Shown here piece after piece: positions 34,845 to 43,286 of a stretch of DNA of 64,000 bases. Within the stretch, counting starts at the first letter, position 1. The number at the start of each line of letters is the position of its first letter. The notes beneath the pieces were generated by a model. It was not told where the DNA came from, searched no databases, and saw only the letters and a list, made by a program, of their open reading frames with translations. This DNA comes from CAZKBP01 sp964551015 (lineage in GTDB: Bacteria; Bacteroidota; Bacteroidia; Cytophagales; Microscillaceae). The DNA lies in contig CAZKBP010000009.1 of the NCBI GenBank assembly GCA_964551015.1, positions 1-64,000 on the forward strand. Direction: 5' to 3'. A program made the translations under genes and the position numbers.

Positions 34845-36590
34845 ATGTATAAGCTCATTCTTAAATTAACCCTGCTTACCTATTTATTGGTAAATTTCCT
34901 ACCCGGGAGCCAAGTCTTGGCGCAAAAGTCTAAGAAAAAGAAGCAAAATCGCTCTGACCAGTCGGTCATTCAGCCTTCTCAGGCTGAAATCGAGTCCTTG
35001 CTGATCGAGGGCATGAAGTACTTCATCCTAGAAGATTATGAGGAAGCCCTGAGCTACTTTCAAAAAGCCAAAGACATCAGCCCCGAACAAGCCAGTATCC
35101 ACTATAAAATCGCGGAAACTTACGCCCGCACTGGTAATTTTTCTCAGGCCGAACTCTACGCCAAAAAAGCCTATGAGTTAGATCAAGAGAATTTGTACTA
35201 TTACCTGCTCTTGGCTAAAGTTTATGCCGAACAGCAAAAATACGATGAAGCCCTCCGTGCCTATCAGCTCCTGATTGACTCAGAAGTAGGTTCAGAGGAG
35301 TACTACTACGAGATGGCCAATATTTATCTCAAACAGAAAGATTACGAAAAAGCCATCGATAGTTACAATCAAGTGGAGAAATCTTATGGAATTTCCGAAA
35401 GTGTCATTTTGCGTAAGCAGCAAATTTATCTGAGCTTAAATCAAATTGAAGAGGCGATCAAAGAAGGCGAGAAGCTCGTCCAAGCTGACCCAGACGAGCC
35501 TCGCCATCTGATTTCTCTCTCTGAACTCTTAATTGCCAACGGGCAGCACAGTGAAGCCTTAGAGATTCTTACCGAAGCCCAAGCCACCCAGAGTTTTGAC
35601 CCCAGAGTATATTTACTGTTGGCTCGTATCTACCAGACCGAAGGAGATGAAACCAAATCGATGGAGCAACTGCAGATTGCTTTTGCCAATGCCGAATTAC
35701 CCGCCGAAGAAAAGATAGACCTCGTCATCGGCTATATGCAAGATAGCGAAGCTTCTGGCCCTGATCAAAAATTGGCTAAATTGGTAGAGACGGTCATCCA
35801 AACACATCCGTATAATGCCCGAGCACATACGCTCTACGGAGATATCCTGATTATGAGCAGCAAACGTGAACAAGCGCTGGAAAATTATGTCCGTGCTACC
35901 GAGTTGGACGGAAGTACCGAGGTCAAAGTATGGCAGCAAATCCTTCGCTTAGCCACGGAGCAGAAGAAGAACGAAATGGTCTTGAAATATGCCGAGAAAG
36001 CACTCGAGTTATATCCGAATCAAGCCAGTTTTTGGTTTTATAATGCAGTGGGCTTCCTGAGTCAAAAACAATATGACGAAGCACTCGTGGCCTGCGATGA
36101 GGGTAGACGCCTTGCCTTCAATGACCCTGAGTTATTGCTGCAATTTCAAGTGCTTCAGGGAGATGCTTATCACGGGCTGGGTGATTATGGAAAATCCGAT
36201 GCCGCTTATGAAAAAGCCCTCGAGCAGCAGCCTGACCTAGCCGAAGCACTCAACAATTACAGCTACAATTTGGCTCTCCGCAAAGAAAAGCTAGACAAAG
36301 CCAAAAAAATGGCGGCGCGCTTGGTACAAAAACATCCAGAAAATGCCTCTTTCTTAGATACTTACGGCTGGGTACTTTATCAAAGTAAAGACTACAAAAA
36401 GTCGCTTGAATTACTAGAAAAGGCTACCCAAAACAGCAGTTCGGGAACCATTTTAGAACATTATGGCGACGTGTTGTTTAAACTAGGAGAAACCGAAAAA
36501 GCCCTCGAGCAGTGGAAGAAAGCCCGAGAGCAGGGCGGTGTGTCCGATTTGATTGATAAAAAAATTGCTAATAAAAATTTGTATGAGTAA
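34845..36590 (+). CDS. Secreted tetratricopeptide-repeat protein
   Basis: Exported 581-residue protein with signal peptide (MYKLILKLTLLTYLLVNFLPG, ends near SQVLAQ). About twelve TPR units follow, such as YFILEDYEEALSYFQKAKDI and YETYARTGNFSQAELYAKKA-type helices, giving a solenoid for protein binding. It is translationally linked to both neighbours: 9 bases after the nucleotidyltransferase gene and overlapping the DUF4292 gene by 8 bases. In Bacteroidota this TPR gene commonly precedes DUF4292 and EnvC-like genes, suggesting a scaffold in cell-wall or outer-membrane assembly (inference). Confidence 0.9.
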   Translation: MYKLILKLTLLTYLLVNFLPGSQVLAQKSKKKKQNRSDQSVIQPSQAEIESLLIEGMKYFILEDYEEALSYFQKAKDISPEQASIHYKIAETYARTGNFSQAELYAKKAYELDQENLYYYLLLAKVYAEQQKYDEALRAYQLLIDSEVGSEEYYYEMANIYLKQKDYEKAIDSYNQVEKSYGISESVILRKQQIYLSLNQIEEAIKEGEKLVQADPDEPRHLISLSELLIANGQHSEALEILTEAQATQSFDPRVYLLLARIYQTEGDETKSMEQLQIAFANAELPAEEKIDLVIGYMQDSEASGPDQKLAKLVETVIQTHPYNARAHTLYGDILIMSSKREQALENYVRATELDGSTEVKVWQQILRLATEQKKNEMVLKYAEKALELYPNQASFWFYNAVGFLSQKQYDEALVACDEGRRLAFNDPELLLQFQVLQGDAYHGLGDYGKSDAAYEKALEQQPDLAEALNNYSYNLALRKEKLDKAKKMAARLVQKHPENASFLDTYGWVLYQSKDYKKSLELLEKATQNSSSGTILEHYGDVLFKLGETEKALEQWKKAREQGGVSDLIDKKIANKNLYE

Positions 36591-37374
36591 AAATTCACAG
36601 ACTAGCCAAGCATTAGTCTCACTTACTGCTTTCCGTATGGAAAGCTCTTTTTTTATATATTTTTTCCTCATGGCAAGTCTCTTCGCTTTCACCTCTTGTC
36701 GTAAACCATCTACCTCCTCGCTTGGGCCAGGTGGCTTTAACTACTTAGATGCCAAACTAAAACTTAACTACCAAACTCCCGAAGAAAATCTAAACGCCAA
36801 GGTTCGCCTGAGAATGAAAAAAGATAGCCTAATCTGGGTTTCTATCTCCGGTGCCGTGGGCGTAGAAGGGATGCGTGCGCTGGTGAGAGAAGATTCTATC
36901 TTCCTGATTGATCGTGTCAACAAAAAATATTTAGAAAACACCCTGGATACGCTCAGCCAAATTCTCAACTTTAAAGTTGACTTTCAAATCTTACAATCAT
37001 TGATTTTAGGTGAAATGCCCTTCCCCAATTATGATGAAAGTCAAGTGAGCACTGAGGAAAAATTCCTGAGAATCCAACAACAAGAGCAAAGCTTAAATAT
37101 AAGTAATCTGGTCAACCCCAAAACCAAAAAGTTGGAAGAGCTGGTCTTGAAAGATGTGCTTACGCAAAATGCCATGGAAGTAATCTATGGCAATTATAAG
37201 CGACAGCGAGGAGTCTTGATTCCACAGCTCACCGAAGTGAATGTACAGTACACCAATGAAGTATCAAAAGAAAAGATTCAAACCTTTATCTCTCTTGAAA
37301 ATACGCGTATCGAGCTGACAAATGAAAAATTGAGTTTTCCTTTTAGTATACCCGATCGCTACCGCGCCCCCTAG
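36583..37374 (+). CDS. DUF4292 lipoprotein
   Basis: Bacteroidota-specific outer-membrane-type lipoprotein, DUF4292 family (related to the LolA/LolB fold). The ATG at 36583 overlaps the TPR stop as ATGAGTAA, so translation is coupled; a second in-frame ATG at 36637 would give the more compact signal peptide MESSFFIYFFLMASLFAFTSC, and I cannot choose between them with certainty. The lipobox FTSC places the lipid Cys at residue 39 of the long form. The rest is a beta-rich barrel-like part (LKLNYQTPEENLNAKVRLRM, DSLIWVSISGAVGVEG). Proposed role: lipoprotein or lipid handling, by analogy to LolB. Confidence 0.85.
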   Translation: MSKNSQTSQALVSLTAFRMESSFFIYFFLMASLFAFTSCRKPSTSSLGPGGFNYLDAKLKLNYQTPEENLNAKVRLRMKKDSLIWVSISGAVGVEGMRALVREDSIFLIDRVNKKYLENTLDTLSQILNFKVDFQILQSLILGEMPFPNYDESQVSTEEKFLRIQQQEQSLNISNLVNPKTKKLEELVLKDVLTQNAMEVIYGNYKRQRGVLIPQLTEVNVQYTNEVSKEKIQTFISLENTRIELTNEKLSFPFSIPDRYRAP

Positions 37375-37386
37375 CCTGTTTGTGTT

Positions 37387-38610
37387 ATGCCACGATTGCT
37401 AAGATTTTATGTATTTTCTTTCCTCGCCCTGTCGGCCGCGCTCTCTTGGTTTGGCCTCGCTCAGGATACCTCAGATCGTGCCGCTTTGGAAGAGCAACGC
37501 AAGCAGAATCTTTGGAAAATTAAGAAGACCCGCCTGATGCTCGAGGAAATTAGCCAGAAAAAACAATCCAATCTAAGCCAACTGAGCCTCATGCGCGAAC
37601 AAATCAAGGTACAAGAACAGCTTAGTCAGGTGATTCAGCAAGAAATCGCATCTATAGAAACTGATATTCGCCAGATTGACAAAAAAATAGAAGGCTGGGA
37701 AGAAAAACTGACCCTGCTCAAGAACGAATACGGACAGATGATTTATCTATCCGCTAAATCCACCACGGCACTGAATCGCCTCAACTTTGTGTTTGCCTCC
37801 TCCGATCTCAACCAACTCTATCGCCGTATCCGCTATATTCAACAGTATCAGAAAGCACGTAAAAACCAAGCCCTCCATATTCAAGATTTAGCCACTAAAC
37901 TCGAGTTGGAAAAAGAGAAAAGACAAAAAATCAAAAGTGAAAAAGAACAATTACTCACCGAAAAACTCCAAGAAAGTCGGACGCTCGAGGCACTCTTAGC
38001 ACAAAAAAATCAACTAACTGTGCAATTAGCCGGAAAAGAAAAAGAACTCAAGAGAGAACTTTGGTTGAGTAAAAAAAACCTAGGCAAACTAGAAACCCTT
38101 ATCGAGGATATGGTGGCAGGTGGCAATACTTCTACGCGCCCCCGTACCAAACCCAAGCAAAAAGCCAAGGCTCCCATCAGCCCTGCCCGTCTGACCAAGC
38201 TCTTTGCCAATCGGAGGGGAAAGCTCATGAGGCCAACCGCCCAAGGCTTTGTTGCTTCTCGTTTTGGCAAACAGGAACACCCCGTGCTGGAAGGGGTCAT
38301 GATCGATAACTCTGGCATTGATTTACAGTGCAAAAGCGGCCAAAAAGTCCGCGCCGTCTATCAAGGCGAAATAAGTACCATCGCCAATATCCCCGGGATG
38401 GGAGGTGATGTCATTATGATTCAGCACGGAGATTATTTTAGTGTTTATGCGAAGGTCAAAGATATTCAGGTTTCCACCGGAGATTGGGTAGAAACAGGAC
38501 AAGAAATTGCTACCGTGCATACCGACCACCAACAGGTAACGCGTCTCCAGTTTCAAATCTGGAAAGGAAGCACAAAACTCAACCCCGAAACTTGGTTAGG
38601 CAAGAATTAG
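37387..38610 (+). CDS. EnvC-like murein hydrolase activator, degenerate LytM domain
   Basis: Exported coiled-coil/LytM protein that probably activates amidases during septum splitting. A signal peptide (ends near LAQ) is followed by a long coiled coil (about 30-245) and a basic Pro/Lys linker, then a LytM/M23 domain (about 280-407). The metal site is broken: His298 and Asp312 remain, but the HxGxD is NSGID (Asn308), and the HxH region reads YAKV where the second His is Lys356. That pattern, metal-less LytM after a coiled coil, is the hallmark of E. coli EnvC. Last gene of the operon with dut, nucleotidyltransferase, TPR and DUF4292. Confidence 0.88.
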   Translation: MPRLLRFYVFSFLALSAALSWFGLAQDTSDRAALEEQRKQNLWKIKKTRLMLEEISQKKQSNLSQLSLMREQIKVQEQLSQVIQQEIASIETDIRQIDKKIEGWEEKLTLLKNEYGQMIYLSAKSTTALNRLNFVFASSDLNQLYRRIRYIQQYQKARKNQALHIQDLATKLELEKEKRQKIKSEKEQLLTEKLQESRTLEALLAQKNQLTVQLAGKEKELKRELWLSKKNLGKLETLIEDMVAGGNTSTRPRTKPKQKAKAPISPARLTKLFANRRGKLMRPTAQGFVASRFGKQEHPVLEGVMIDNSGIDLQCKSGQKVRAVYQGEISTIANIPGMGGDVIMIQHGDYFSVYAKVKDIQVSTGDWVETGQEIATVHTDHQQVTRLQFQIWKGSTKLNPETWLGKN

Positions 38611-39580
38611 GAATTGGTTGCTTTTGTTGTTTTTTGGCTTGGCTAAAACTAACGCCTCCAAGAGCCTAAGTTTGTGGGCAATAAGCCAGCCTTCAAGCTC
38701 TCCCCCAAACTAAGCTCCAGCTTTCTAAACTTTTCTTGCTCAGAAAACCTCTCTTTCTCCCTACTTTTTCTTCAAAATCTGATATAATTTACCCTTCATT
38801 CCCAGTCGGAACACCAATTCTATCACAAAAAGTAGGTGCCCATTGAGTGCGCGTGCTATCATACCCATCTATATCTTGAATGCATACACGATGGGTTCTC
38901 ATTCAAACGCAAGATAGCCTATTTGTGGACGGTCGTCTGTGGACTGTGGACTAGCGTGCGAGCATCCAAAGGATGGATGGGTATAAAAGTATTACTACCA
39001 GTTTACAATCAAATATTTGTATATGAAAATATTTTAGGGGTTTTATTTGTATTTAAAAATAAATAGATATACATTTGTACCAATGCTGAAAGGCAGTTAT
39101 TGGTCTCTTAGTTGATTGCATAGCTCGGATGGCCTTGGGTGCTACCGTCAGTATTTGCTTATGGCTTAGTCAGGTTACCTTGGTGAGGAATTGATTAAGG
39201 TGCATTTCATCCAATTTTTGGCTTCAAATTCGCCTTTTATTGGTAAAAAGAGGACAAATTAGATGATTACTCTCGAGTTCTTGCCTGCATCAGAATGCTA
39301 TAATTTATTTCAAGTAAATCCCTGAAAGTTATCTTGGCTTCTTAAATTGAAAGTCTGTTTTATATGTATTTAATATTATCTTTTATGAAAATTTCTTATG
39401 TTTTAGGTTTTTCCTCCAATGTCCTTCATCCCGTTACCTTGATCATAAGTTTAGTGATCAGTAAGATAGAGTGACTGAAAATTAATTATCTAGATTCACA
39501 TCAAGAATGAATAGAGAAATGCTGGTTACCGAAATCTAAGCTATGAATACTTACACTACGCACGAAGAAAATTTAAATTC
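38611..39580. other. Long gene-free region, first part
   Basis: Nearly 1 kb without a recognisable gene after the EnvC-like gene. It contains a TGTGGAC heptamer repeat (38924-38951), a 9-base inverted pair ATACCCATC (38861-38869)/GATGGGTAT (38976-38984) and a small CATCC-AAA-GGATG hairpin at 38963-38975. The rest is AT-rich with no coding signature. No transposase is present. Confidence 0.55.
38924..38951 (+). repeat. Heptamer repeat TGTGGAC, four units
   Basis: Units TGTGGAC, GGTCGTC (degenerate), TGTGGAC, TGTGGAC in tandem. Flanked by the 9-base inverted pair noted in the surrounding region. Seven is not a coding period, so this is a micro-satellite-like repeat. Confidence 0.7.
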
Positions 39581-39617
39581 ACACATCTTAGTGGTGTTTC
39601 TGCTAAGCTGTGTTTTT
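39581..39617 (+). repeat. Covarying hairpin 1 of 3
   Basis: ACACA-T-CTTAG, 11-base loop (TGGTGTTTCTG), CTAAG-C-TGTGT, then TTTT. One T/C mismatch interrupts the stem at the same position as in hairpins 2 and 3. Confidence 0.8.
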
Positions 39618-39682
39618 GCTCGTTTCATAATACCTTTCATCGTTTTAGTAAGTGATGTCGAATGTTACATCGGACAAGTTGG

Positions 39683-39713
39683 CACATCTCAGGGAAACTT
39701 TCGCTGAGCTGTG
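39683..39713 (+). repeat. Covarying hairpin 2 of 3
   Basis: CACA-T-CTCAG, 11-base loop GGAAACTTTCG (itself self-complementary, GAAA/TTTC), CTGAG-C-TGTG, then TATATC. Compared with hairpin 1 the T-A pair in CTTAG/CTAAG is C-G here. Confidence 0.8.
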
Positions 39714-39751
39714 TATATCAAATTCTTAGTTGCTTTAAGTTGAATGTTTAG

Positions 39752-39787
39752 CACGTCTTGGTGAAATTTTCACCAAGTCGTGTTTTT
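39752..39787 (+). repeat. Covarying hairpin 3 of 3, terminator-like
   Basis: CACG-T-CTTGG, 11-base loop TGAAATTTTCA (self-complementary), CCAAG-T-CGTG, then TTTTT. The long stem with T tract would also act as a rho-independent terminator. Two pairs changed from A-T to G-C relative to hairpin 1 on both arms. Confidence 0.8.
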
Positions 39788-39800
39788 ATCAATGAAGTGA

Positions 39801-39985
39801 TCTAAGGTGTTGATTGGTTGGCGAAAATTCTTACTTCAGGTTCTGAGGAAGCAAATTTTTGAGTGAAGTCAAGCTACAATAAAGCTCGGGTCAGCTAGTG
39901 TGATGTGATGCCTACTGTTGACGGAAAAATTCACGAAGTCAGGTTTCAGACGTGGGATTTTGTAGCCTGAAGATAAGTTTGAGAC
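39801..39985. repeat. Diverged dispersed element, copy A
   Basis: Aligns over its whole length with 57086-57270: GAAAATTC at 39823 matches 57109, ATTCTxAGGAAG-type text, then GATGCC...TTGACG...CGAA.TCAG..TTCAGA, and AGCC..AAGA.AAG.TTGA at 39968-39984. Block identity by eye is about 83% (29 bases), 70% (44) and 73% (22), with mostly transitions and almost no length change. Copy A lies directly 3' of the minus-strand hydrolase stop codon (40024). Confidence 0.65.
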
Positions 39986-40023
39986 CACTTTAATTATTTC
40001 AATGGTGTGAGGCAAGGCTAATC

Positions 40024-40905
40024 CTATCCGAAGATCTTTGGATTTAAAAATTTGTAGAGGTCGATGTTGAAACGAGCCGCGTATTCGTATTGGAGAAAAT
40101 GCCCGCATTTTTTATAAAGTACCAAACGACAATCAGGAATGCGCTCGCAACCTTTTTGAGCCACCTCCTCGGTAGTTCCCGGATGGAGCATTCGATTAGG
40201 AATTAGTTTATCATTATTGCCATAAAAAACGAGTGTAGGCAAGGCAATATCAGAGAGTTCGTCAAAGACGGGTGCTTCAGTCATCCCCTTGATGGAGCGA
40301 GAAAGCACCTTATTGAGATTGGGGTGGTCGCGTTGAGAGTAGAAATCACGAGTAAATTCTCTCAACTTCTCGTACTCCTGCTCATTGAGTTGATAGAAAT
40401 AGTTTTTCAAATTGAGCACCCATTTTAAGTACTGTGAAGTACCAATGATGCCCGAGGCTGTAAATTGTTGGAGTAGAAATTTGTCCGTATCACTAAATAC
40501 CTCAAAGCCAGCCGGGGCTACTAGGATAAGATGCGAGAAAAGCTCAGGATGATCCAAAGCTAAACGAATAGAAATTTGGCCTCCCATGGAATGCCCAATG
40601 AGAACTACTTTTTTGTCTAAATCAATCCGCCGCATCCAGTCTACAATGACTGATTTATAAAAGTCAATGGTGTAAGGGTAATCACCACTCGTGGAAAGGC
40701 CATGCCCAGGCAAATCTAAAGCCACACAGCGATAATATTTTTTGAGTAAGCTAATATTCCTCGCCCAAACTGGTGCATAGCTTGCGAAGCCGTGTATAAA
40801 TACTAAAACCGTATCGGCGTTTCCCACGTCAACATAGGCCACTTCCATCTCATCCTCAAAAAACATCCTCCTCACTGGAAAGGGATAATCGCTGTGGATA
40901 ATCAT
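40024..40905 (-). CDS. Alpha/beta-hydrolase
   Basis: Cytoplasmic 293-residue hydrolase of the alpha/beta fold (BioH/epoxide-hydrolase-like group). The oxyanion HGFASYAPVW is at about 38-47, the nucleophile Ser is in IGHSMGGQIS, and a late Asp in YGNNDKLI and His in CGHFLQYE supply the triad. It begins inside the stop codon of the MlaF-like ATPase gene (TAATG overlap, one base), so it is translationally coupled to it. A lipid-related substrate is plausible given that ATPase, but not shown. Confidence 0.88.
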   Translation of the reverse strand: MIIHSDYPFPVRRMFFEDEMEVAYVDVGNADTVLVFIHGFASYAPVWARNISLLKKYYRCVALDLPGHGLSTSGDYPYTIDFYKSVIVDWMRRIDLDKKVVLIGHSMGGQISIRLALDHPELFSHLILVAPAGFEVFSDTDKFLLQQFTASGIIGTSQYLKWVLNLKNYFYQLNEQEYEKLREFTRDFYSQRDHPNLNKVLSRSIKGMTEAPVFDELSDIALPTLVFYGNNDKLIPNRMLHPGTTEEVAQKGCERIPDCRLVLYKKCGHFLQYEYAARFNIDLYKFLNPKIFG

Positions 40906-41657
40906 TAAAGGTGGGTTTTGAGGTCTCTTAGTAGTTTGTTTGAGAAAACAAAATCATTCAACTCATCAACATCGCTATGAGCAATTTCTTGGTTGTTGCC
41001 TTCCCAAAGCTTATACCCCTCGTGCAAAAAAATAATATGCTCTCCAATTTCCATCACCGAGTTCATATCGTGGCTCACAATCACAGTCGTGGTATCGTAC
41101 TCGTGGGTCAGCTCTTGAATTAGATTATCGATTTTAATGGAAGTAAGAGGATCAAGGCCAGAATTGGGTTCATCCACAAAGAGATACTTAGATTGTAATA
41201 CAATGGCGCGGGCAATGCCTACTCTTTTTTTCATCCCTCCACTGATTTCAGAGGGCATGCGTTTGGCCGCGTGAGACAACCCTACGCGTTCTAAACAAAC
41301 ATCTACGCGCTCGGTTTTCTCCTTCCGGCTCATGCCCGTGAGCATATCTAAAGGAAACATCACGTTCTCTTCCACGGTTTTAGAATCAAACAAAGCTCCT
41401 CCTTGGAAAAGCATACCAATTTCACGACGGATTTCTCGCTTGGTATCTTCATCACAGCGGGTAAATTCGCGCTCATTGTAATAGACATCCCCCTCGTCGG
41501 GCATAATCAGTCCGACAATGCACTTGAGCAATACACTCTTCCCTGTTCCGCTCGCCCCAATGATCATATTGGTTTTGCCTTGGTAAAAAGTGCCACTAAT
41601 CCCTTTGAGGACGTGTTTGTCGCCGAAGCTTTTTTGAATATTTTCAATTTTGATCAT
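40905..41657 (-). CDS. ABC transporter ATP-binding protein, MlaF/Mce-type
   Basis: ATPase of the Mla/TTG2A/Mce lipid-transport class. Walker A GASGTGKS at 34-41, FQGGALFDSKTVEEN Q-loop with the class-typical GGALFDS, signature SGGMKKRVGIARA at 139-151 and Walker B YLFVDEPNSGLDP at 158-170. These ATPases energise phospholipid or steroid movement across the envelope. The partner permease (mlaE) and MCE lipoprotein genes are not in the window's immediate context, although mlaE usually lies just upstream; the 85-base gap upstream is followed by dapD instead. Confidence 0.92.
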   Translation of the reverse strand: MIKIENIQKSFGDKHVLKGISGTFYQGKTNMIIGASGTGKSVLLKCIVGLIMPDEGDVYYNEREFTRCDEDTKREIRREIGMLFQGGALFDSKTVEENVMFPLDMLTGMSRKEKTERVDVCLERVGLSHAAKRMPSEISGGMKKRVGIARAIVLQSKYLFVDEPNSGLDPLTSIKIDNLIQELTHEYDTTTVIVSHDMNSVMEIGEHIIFLHEGYKLWEGNNQEIAHSDVDELNDFVFSNKLLRDLKTHL

Positions 41658-41742
41658 ATACTTTTGTCAAAGTCCTCTGGTTCGCACACTTGATGGTATT
41701 ATATAAACGAGCATTACTCGCAAAATAGTTTAGCATGCCAGT

Positions 41743-42555
41743 CTAAACCGCCACTTGATTCTCACGTAAAGCCTGATTTAGCGAGGTTTTCAAATCTGTA
41801 CTGGCTTTGCGCTGACCAATAATCAAGGCCGCAGGTACTTGATATTCTCCCGCGGGGAATTTCTTGGTGTAGCCTCCAGGAATGACCACCGAACGAGGTG
41901 GCACAAAACCTTTGTATTCCTTGGGTTCTTCACCGGTTACATCAATCACTTTGGAGCTACCCGTGAGGGTTACATTGGCTCCTAACACGGCTTCCTTACC
42001 CACTCTGACCCCTTCTACCACGATACAGCGGGAGCCGATAAAAGCACCGTCCTCGATAATAACAGGAGCCGCTTGCACAGGTTCTAATACACCACCAATG
42101 CCCACTCCTCCACTGAGATGTACATTTTTGCCAATCTGCGCACAACTGCCCACGGTGGCCCAAGTATCTACCATCGTGCCACTGTCTACGTATGCACCAA
42201 TATTCACGTAAGAAGGCATCATCACCACGTTGGGAGCCACGAAAGCACCATAGCGAGCCAAAGCGTGGGGTACCACACGCACCCCTAATTGCGCGTAGCC
42301 CTTTTTTAGAGGAATTTTATCGTGAAATTCAAAAGCACCCACCTCGATTGTTTCCATTTGGCGAAGTGGAAAGTAGAGAATCACTGCTTTTTTGACCCAT
42401 TCGTTGACCTGCCACCCTTCGTCTTTGGGCTCAGCCACACGTAATTTTCCTTTATCTAAATCTTCAATGACGCTGTGTACAGTTTCTACGGTTTGTGCTT
42501 CTTGAAGCAAGGAGCGATCGTCCCAAGCCTTTTCTATAATTTCTTGTCGTTGCAT
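41743..42555 (-). CDS. dapD: Tetrahydrodipicolinate N-succinyltransferase
   Basis: Lysine/diaminopimelate pathway: transfers succinyl from succinyl-CoA to tetrahydrodipicolinate. The 270-residue protein has the N-terminal helical domain (about 1-95) followed by a left-handed beta helix of hexapeptide repeats (GTMVDTWATVGSCAQIGKNVH, GGVLEPVQAAPVIIEDGAFIG). The active-site loop and C-terminal GTGEK-type segment are as expected for DapD. Length equals the family norm. Lone gene between the MlaF-like ATPase and a divergent LEA-like gene. Confidence 0.96.
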   Translation of the reverse strand: MQRQEIIEKAWDDRSLLQEAQTVETVHSVIEDLDKGKLRVAEPKDEGWQVNEWVKKAVILYFPLRQMETIEVGAFEFHDKIPLKKGYAQLGVRVVPHALARYGAFVAPNVVMMPSYVNIGAYVDSGTMVDTWATVGSCAQIGKNVHLSGGVGIGGVLEPVQAAPVIIEDGAFIGSRCIVVEGVRVGKEAVLGANVTLTGSSKVIDVTGEEPKEYKGFVPPRSVVIPGGYTKKFPAGEYQVPAALIIGQRKASTDLKTSLNQALRENQVAV

Positions 42556-42786
42556 TTATTTAAAAAAGATAGGATTATCAGAATGTTTGACCTTTATGTG
42601 TGTTTTCAAAGATGCTCTATTCTGGTGGAAAATCAAAGGCTTTTGATTTAGTTGGGAATCAGGAATTTTCAAGATCATCAAAAAAAGTTTACCAATGAAT
42701 AACTATCAATCCGCAACTCAGGTAAGTCCCAAATATTTTACTAACTTCCGACAAATAATTATTCATTCATCATAAACTCTTACGTC

Positions 42787-43164
42787 ATGGAAGCATTAGT
42801 CAAAAAAATCCAAGAAGAGGCCGATATCTCCGAAGAAAAAGCCAAAATTGCCGCCGAAGCCGCCATTGATTTTATCAAGAAACGCGTAGCGCATCGAGTG
42901 GATGCTCAGGTAGACCAAGCTTTTAAAAATATGGCCTGGGCGGTGAAAGCCGAAGTACACGAGGCCGTCACGGGCGAACCTGCCGAGACTTTCTTAGGAA
43001 GAATGGAAGGCTTTGCCGAAGAGGCCAAAGAAAAATTTGAAGACTTGGCCGAAGATACCAAAGAACGCTTTGGCGAATTTGTCAAGAATGCGCGTGGCTT
43101 TTTTGGCAGTTTTAACAAAAAGCAAGACCCCGCCCAAGATACCGATAAGGACAAAAAAGCTTAG
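42787..43164 (+). CDS. Charged helical protein, LEA/YtxH-like
   Basis: 125-residue soluble protein with no signal peptide. Residues 1-45 hold EADISEEKAKIAAEAAIDFIKK, the rest a strongly amphipathic helix with recurring Glu/Lys/Phe such as EEAKEKFEDLAEDTKERFGE, similar to group-3 LEA and YtxH proteins that protect membranes or proteins under desiccation or stress. A hydrophobic VKNARGFFGSF segment sits at about 98-108. Function unknown; closed by a hairpin at 43168. Confidence 0.72.
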   Translation: MEALVKKIQEEADISEEKAKIAAEAAIDFIKKRVAHRVDAQVDQAFKNMAWAVKAEVHEAVTGEPAETFLGRMEGFAEEAKEKFEDLAEDTKERFGEFVKNARGFFGSFNKKQDPAQDTDKDKKA

Positions 43165-43167
43165 CCT

Positions 43168-43190
43168 GGAGCGGTTATGATTACCGCTCC
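43168..43190 (+). terminator. Hairpin terminator after the LEA-like gene
   Basis: Perfect 8-base stem GGAGCGGT/ACCGCTCC, 7-base loop, four bases after the stop codon. The following tract CATCTTTAAG is T-poor, so termination efficiency is uncertain. Confidence 0.65.
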
Positions 43191-43286
43191 CATCTTTAAG
43201 TGTTTTGTTGGCAAGAAAATAATCCAAAGCGCGGCCAGAGTCAGTTGAGATACACTAGCAGCAAACCATAAGCAATCAGTAACGAA

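Noticed and set aside
38861..38984. Insertion-sequence ends suggested by ATACCCATC/GATGGGTAT
   Set aside because: Only 9 bases, 100 bases apart, no transposase, no target duplication.
39581..39787. CRISPR array or type III toxin-antitoxin repeat (ToxI-like)
   Set aside because: Only three copies with unequal spacers and sequence changes preserving stems, no cas or toxin gene nearby.
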